Shown here piece by piece: positions 61,078-64,000 of a stretch of DNA of 64,000 nt (position 1 is its first letter; each line of letters starts with the position of its first letter). Source of the DNA: Bacteroidota bacterium (GTDB lineage Bacteria; Bacteroidota; Bacteroidia; Sphingobacteriales; Sphingobacteriaceae); assembly GCA_023450085.1 (NCBI GenBank), contig JAEXHI010000018.1, positions 62,001 to 126,000 on the forward strand, written 5' to 3'. The notes under the pieces are model-generated. The model had not been told where the DNA came from and did no database searches. It was given only the letters and a program-made list of their open reading frames with translations. The position numbers were made by a program, and so were the translations under genes.

Positions 61078-62061
61078 ATGACGGAAGGGTTGGAAGAAAT
61101 ATATGATCAGATTATAAAAGACAGTGCCAAAAAGCTGCGGGTAGTTAAAATGTTATCTAACTTTTTTAACCACAAAGATCTTTTTGCAGTGTACATTCGA
61201 ACCAAGGTCATACACAACCTGTTCGAGTCCAACAAAAATCTGGACATTAACAAGCTCGAACTCTTCCATGTGCAATATACCAGCAGCTTAATTGAGCTCT
61301 TTCAAAAAATAAAAAAGGCGAAAGAGCAACAATACCTGCTCATTACCGATGAGATTTACATTAACGATGATCTCATTAAAAAACTGGAAAAGGAAACCGA
61401 AGGCAGTAACTTTCAATTGGCGGCAAAAAAACATGCTGCCGATATGGCCAACAAGCTCAAGGAAATTTACGCCATGCTGGTAGCTGACCATGCATCCCCA
61501 ACATTTGGCTGGGGCGATGTGATGCTCTTTTCGGCCCGTAATGGCAAGGAGTTTTTTAGAGAACTGGACAATGGTGAAATCTTTTTACAGCTTACTGATT
61601 GCGAAGGTAAAAAGACCTATCAGGTGGAGCACGCCGTAGTAGAGAAAAGACTGATTGGCAAACTGAACAAGTTTAACTTTAGGATTAAGTTTACCTGTGG
61701 TTTGCGTTTTGAAAACGAGTACGTAGAGGTTTTTGATTATGTAGACTCCAATGAGCAGTTTATATTTATCAATAGCATTAAAACCTTTTACCTGCTCGAC
61801 AAAGAGATGGCCAACCAACTGGACCTCTCTAAAAACCTATCAGATAAAGCGGCTATTATATTGGATTTGAAGAGCAAAAACGATTTGCTCAAAGAAAAAC
61901 TAACCACCGTTAAAACTTCGCTACAGCAAAATGTAGAAGAAGTTTTAGAGGGCTATTTGACAAAGATATCGGACGTAGATTTTTTGGAAGAGCTACAAAA
62001 TGTAGACGAGCAGACCAATATTTTACGGGCCATGTTGAACATCAATATTAATACAAAATAG
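61078..62061 (+). CDS. Unknown 327-aa protein of the Ter operon
   Basis: No family is recognised. Residues 1-150 are helical and Lys/Glu-rich, with coiled-coil character (FQKIKKAKEQQYLLITDE). Residues ~155-265 form a beta-rich segment (FGWGDVMLFSARNG, EIFLQLTDCEGKKTYQ, FNFRIKFTCGLRFENEYVEVFD). The rest is helical again. No signal peptide or catalytic motif seen. It lies between TelA (22 bp) and the second TerD (1 bp), so it is surely co-expressed with the Ter operon. A scaffold or ligand-binding role is inference. Confidence 0.7.
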   Translation: MTEGLEEIYDQIIKDSAKKLRVVKMLSNFFNHKDLFAVYIRTKVIHNLFESNKNLDINKLELFHVQYTSSLIELFQKIKKAKEQQYLLITDEIYINDDLIKKLEKETEGSNFQLAAKKHAADMANKLKEIYAMLVADHASPTFGWGDVMLFSARNGKEFFRELDNGEIFLQLTDCEGKKTYQVEHAVVEKRLIGKLNKFNFRIKFTCGLRFENEYVEVFDYVDSNEQFIFINSIKTFYLLDKEMANQLDLSKNLSDKAAIILDLKSKNDLLKEKLTTVKTSLQQNVEEVLEGYLTKISDVDFLEELQNVDEQTNILRAMLNININTK

Positions 62062-62062
62062 T

Positions 62063-62617
62063 ATGGCAATTAACTTAGAAAAAGGACAAAGACAAAATAT
62101 CAACGCTCCCAAATTTACTGTAGGTTTAGGTTGGGACAGCAATTCCAGCAATACTGGCGAAGCATTCGATTTAGATGCATCGGTTTTTATATTAGGTGCC
62201 AATGGCAAGCTCATTAGCGATAGCCACTTGGTATTTTACAACAACTTAACCTCTCCTGATCAGGCGGTAAGCCATTTAGGCGATAACCTTACTGGGCTTG
62301 GCGATGGTGATGATGAACAAGTAGTGGTTGATCTCTCTAAAATTTCTGCTACGGTAAACGAAATTTGCTTTGTGGTAACCATCCATCAGGCCGATACCAG
62401 AAGACAAAATTTTGGTCAGGTAAGAAACTCTTTCATCCGTATTGTGGATGGTTCAAACAACACCGAACTGGTGAAATACGAATTAGATGAAGACTTTTCT
62501 ATTGAAACTGCCGTAGAGTTTGGCCGATTGTACAAAAGAAATAACGAATGGAAATTTGAAGCGGTAGGCTCGGGCCTTAAAGGCGGCTTACAAGATTTCA
62601 TTAACAAATACAGCTAA
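62063..62617 (+). CDS. terD: TerD-family calcium-binding stress protein (copy 2)
   Basis: A 184-aa close paralogue of the copy at 58805, with the same length and motifs: FDLDASVFILG, GDNLTGLGDGDDEQ, RRQNFGQVRNSFIRIVD and YKRNNEWKFEAVGSG. The Ca ligands are retained. It starts 1 bp after the unknown 327-aa gene and is followed by another TerZ-like gene. Confidence 0.93.
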   Translation: MAINLEKGQRQNINAPKFTVGLGWDSNSSNTGEAFDLDASVFILGANGKLISDSHLVFYNNLTSPDQAVSHLGDNLTGLGDGDDEQVVVDLSKISATVNEICFVVTIHQADTRRQNFGQVRNSFIRIVDGSNNTELVKYELDEDFSIETAVEFGRLYKRNNEWKFEAVGSGLKGGLQDFINKYS

Positions 62618-62643
62618 CTGATTTAAAAACCAAAATAAACGCT

Positions 62644-63303
62644 ATGGCAATTAATTTATCAAAAGGTCAGAAAATTGACCTTCGAAAAACTACGGGCGAA
62701 AGCTTAACTAACTTTTGCGTAGGTGTAAACTGGGGTGCTATTGAAACCAAAGGTTTCTTGGGCCTGAGCAAAAAGGTACAGAACATCGATCTTGATTTGA
62801 GCTGTATCCTCATTGATGAGAACAATACCATTTGTGATCATTTATACTCACCTTTATACCGTGTAGATGTGTTGCAACAATTTGGATTGCCAAAGGGAAA
62901 ACTAGTTACCGTGGATGGCTCAATGAGACACACCGGCGATGATTTACAAGGAGACTCAGGCGGCGATGACGGTTTGGACAACGAAATCATCACGGTAGAC
63001 TTGAGCAGAATTGCCCCTAACGTAGCACAAATCTTCTTTTTCTTAAACAACGCTGGCAAGGAAGATTTCTCACAAATCCCTTATTCAAAAATCAGGATGT
63101 ACGAAGGTACCCCTACCCATGTTAAATCAGAGTTTGCTTCTTATAACGTATCTGCCGAAGGCCAATACATAGGCAAGCAATCCATCATTATGGGTAAACT
63201 GTACAAAAGAAATAACGAATGGAAATTTAGCGCCATTGGTGATCCAACAGAAGACACCTTTTTGGGCCAAACCATTCACCGTATCGTAAGGTCTTACTTG
63301 TAA
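62644..63303 (+). CDS. TerZ-like TerD-family protein (copy 2)
   Basis: A 219-aa TerD-fold protein, paralogous to that at 59363 but longer. It begins MAINLSKGQKIDLRKTTGES, then VGVNWGAI. Its Ca loops are LDLSCILIDEN and GDDLQGDSGGDDGLDNE. An extra ~20-residue insertion (LYSPLYRVDVLQQFGLPKGK) lies before the second loop. The end YKRNNEWKFSAIG is family-typical. It forms a doublet with the preceding TerD. Confidence 0.9.
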   Translation: MAINLSKGQKIDLRKTTGESLTNFCVGVNWGAIETKGFLGLSKKVQNIDLDLSCILIDENNTICDHLYSPLYRVDVLQQFGLPKGKLVTVDGSMRHTGDDLQGDSGGDDGLDNEIITVDLSRIAPNVAQIFFFLNNAGKEDFSQIPYSKIRMYEGTPTHVKSEFASYNVSAEGQYIGKQSIIMGKLYKRNNEWKFSAIGDPTEDTFLGQTIHRIVRSYL

Positions 63304-63306
63304 GCC

Positions 63307-63720
63307 ATGAAAATCAAGAACATCGATGGCTTAAGTGTATCAGAGATACAAGCCATTGTAAACGACGGAGGCAGGTTTGTTTATTTTCCTTTCACCATCT
63401 CCGTTGTTTTGATGACCTTCAAAAGAGCCTCATCTATTTACTTGATCAAACCTTACGAAACGTCCATTAAATATTCGTACCCACATGTACTTACCAATGC
63501 CATAGTGGGTTGGTGGGGCTTTCCTTGGGGGCCAGTGTATACCATCCAATCCATGTACCAGCAAATACAGGGTGGTAACGATGTGACCGAAGCCGTAATG
63601 GGCCATTTGATGCAGTATGATCCCGATGCCAACACCACTACTTACAATGTAGGCGGCGTTGTTTCGTCCAATGCGGCACAAAGAGAAGATGAACCTCCTA
63701 CGTACAACATTCCAAAGTAG
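63307..63720 (+). CDS. Small conserved membrane-type protein of the Ter operon
   Basis: A 137-aa protein. Two hydrophobic stretches are visible: FVYFPFTISVVLMTF (~24-38) and LTNAIVGWWGFPWGPVYTIQSM (~62-83). The GWWGFPWGPVYT block belongs to a family I recognise as recurring but unnamed in bacteria. The C-tail is hydrophilic (DPDANTTTYNVGG). It may anchor the Ter complex at the membrane; this is inference. It is followed 8 bp later by the VWA gene. Confidence 0.65.
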   Translation: MKIKNIDGLSVSEIQAIVNDGGRFVYFPFTISVVLMTFKRASSIYLIKPYETSIKYSYPHVLTNAIVGWWGFPWGPVYTIQSMYQQIQGGNDVTEAVMGHLMQYDPDANTTTYNVGGVVSSNAAQREDEPPTYNIPK

Positions 63721-63728
63721 AATAAGCT

Positions 63729-64000
63729 ATGAGAAGATTACCTGTGTATTTTCTGCTCGACACTTCTGGCTCTATGTATGGCGAACCCATACAAGCATTA
63801 AACAATGCATTGAGCGGAATGATCAATACCCTGCGTAGCGATGCGCAGGCTTTAGATTCCCTATGGATCAGTATCATCACTTTTGACAGGGAAGTAAAGG
63901 AACTGGTACCGCTTACCGAGCTGGTTCAATTCCGTTTGCCCCAAATCATTTGTCCGCAAAGTGGCCCTACCAATACCGGTGCGGCTTTAAGCTTTGTAAT
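63729..64000 (+). CDS. TerY-like VWA-domain protein, 5' part
   Basis: The frame runs off the window, leaving 90 residues. It begins MRRLPVYFLLDTSGSMYGEP, containing the MIDAS motif DTSGSM; SGPTNTGAALSFV shows the Thr of the second MIDAS loop. These are hallmarks of TerY/von Willebrand factor A proteins in Ter operons, which bind a divalent metal and mediate complex formation. It starts 8 bp after the small membrane protein. Confidence 0.88.
   Translation, partial: MRRLPVYFLLDTSGSMYGEPIQALNNALSGMINTLRSDAQALDSLWISIITFDREVKELVPLTELVQFRLPQIICPQSGPTNTGAALSFV

Noticed and set aside
1..64000. tRNA or rRNA genes
   Set aside because: No cloverleaf with a TTCGANTC-type T-loop or rRNA segment was recognised in the gaps on either strand.

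Overview
The window looks like a chromosomal segment from a Bacteroidota bacterium, most likely Sphingobacteriaceae (Pedobacter-like). Grounds: a SusC/SusD outer-membrane pair with a DUF5689 lipoprotein, promoters of the TTTG/TAnnTTTG type (clearest before the SRP RNA and queA), almost no Shine-Dalgarno sites, a short Bacteroidota-type SRP RNA, and many lipoproteins and OM proteins. The genus is inference. No tRNA, rRNA, insertion sequence, CRISPR array or prophage was seen.

Layout. 1-3.7 kb: the 3' part of a TolB-propeller/OM-barrel protein, a GIY-YIG-like protein, a LexA/CI-like S24 regulator and a small periplasmic protein. 4-21.6 kb: a glycerophosphodiester/glycerol-3-phosphate locus. A minus-strand series (SusC, SusD-like, DUF5689, two secreted unknowns, metallophosphoesterase, GDPD, GlpT-like, SGNH hydrolase) would capture and cleave phosphodiesters and import G3P; a DeoR/GlpR-type regulator and plus-strand glpD-glpK-glpF complete the catabolic route. 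21.5-32.3 kb: hybrid histidine kinase, CPBP protease, NUDIX, CDF transporter, aspartate aminotransferase, an unknown lipoprotein with a possible His/Cys dyad, ABC permease, queA, ispD. 32.3-33.6 kb: a non-coding tandem array of ~202-bp units filled with tiny GAA/TTC-loop hairpins. 33.6-44 kb: gltD-gltB, SRP RNA, transaldolase-like fsa, SMP-30-like protein, Crp/Fnr regulator, MFS transporter. 44.5-50.6 kb: a MarR/secreted protein/nitronate monooxygenase/GNAT operon and an arsenic operon (arsR, DUF6428, arsC-like, acr3) with two matching operator-like sites.

51-64 kb is the most interesting part. Three translationally coupled genes encode a TerB-N/TerB-C protein, a BREX-type (DUF2791-like) P-loop ATPase, and a 1033-residue Lhr-like helicase fused to a DnaQ exonuclease and a BRCT domain. 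A long Ter operon follows: HAD, phosphoribosyltransferase, TerD, TerZ-like, TelA, an unknown 327-aa protein, a second TerD and TerZ-like pair, a 137-aa membrane protein, and a TerY-like VWA protein cut by the window end. Together these look like a calcium/metal-sensing Ter stress or defence system joined to a DNA-processing module and a nucleotide-chemistry pair. The Ter-DNA-processing link has been proposed before from comparative genomics; the helicase-exonuclease-BRCT fusion, the duplicated TerD doublets and the unknown members are what seem least described.
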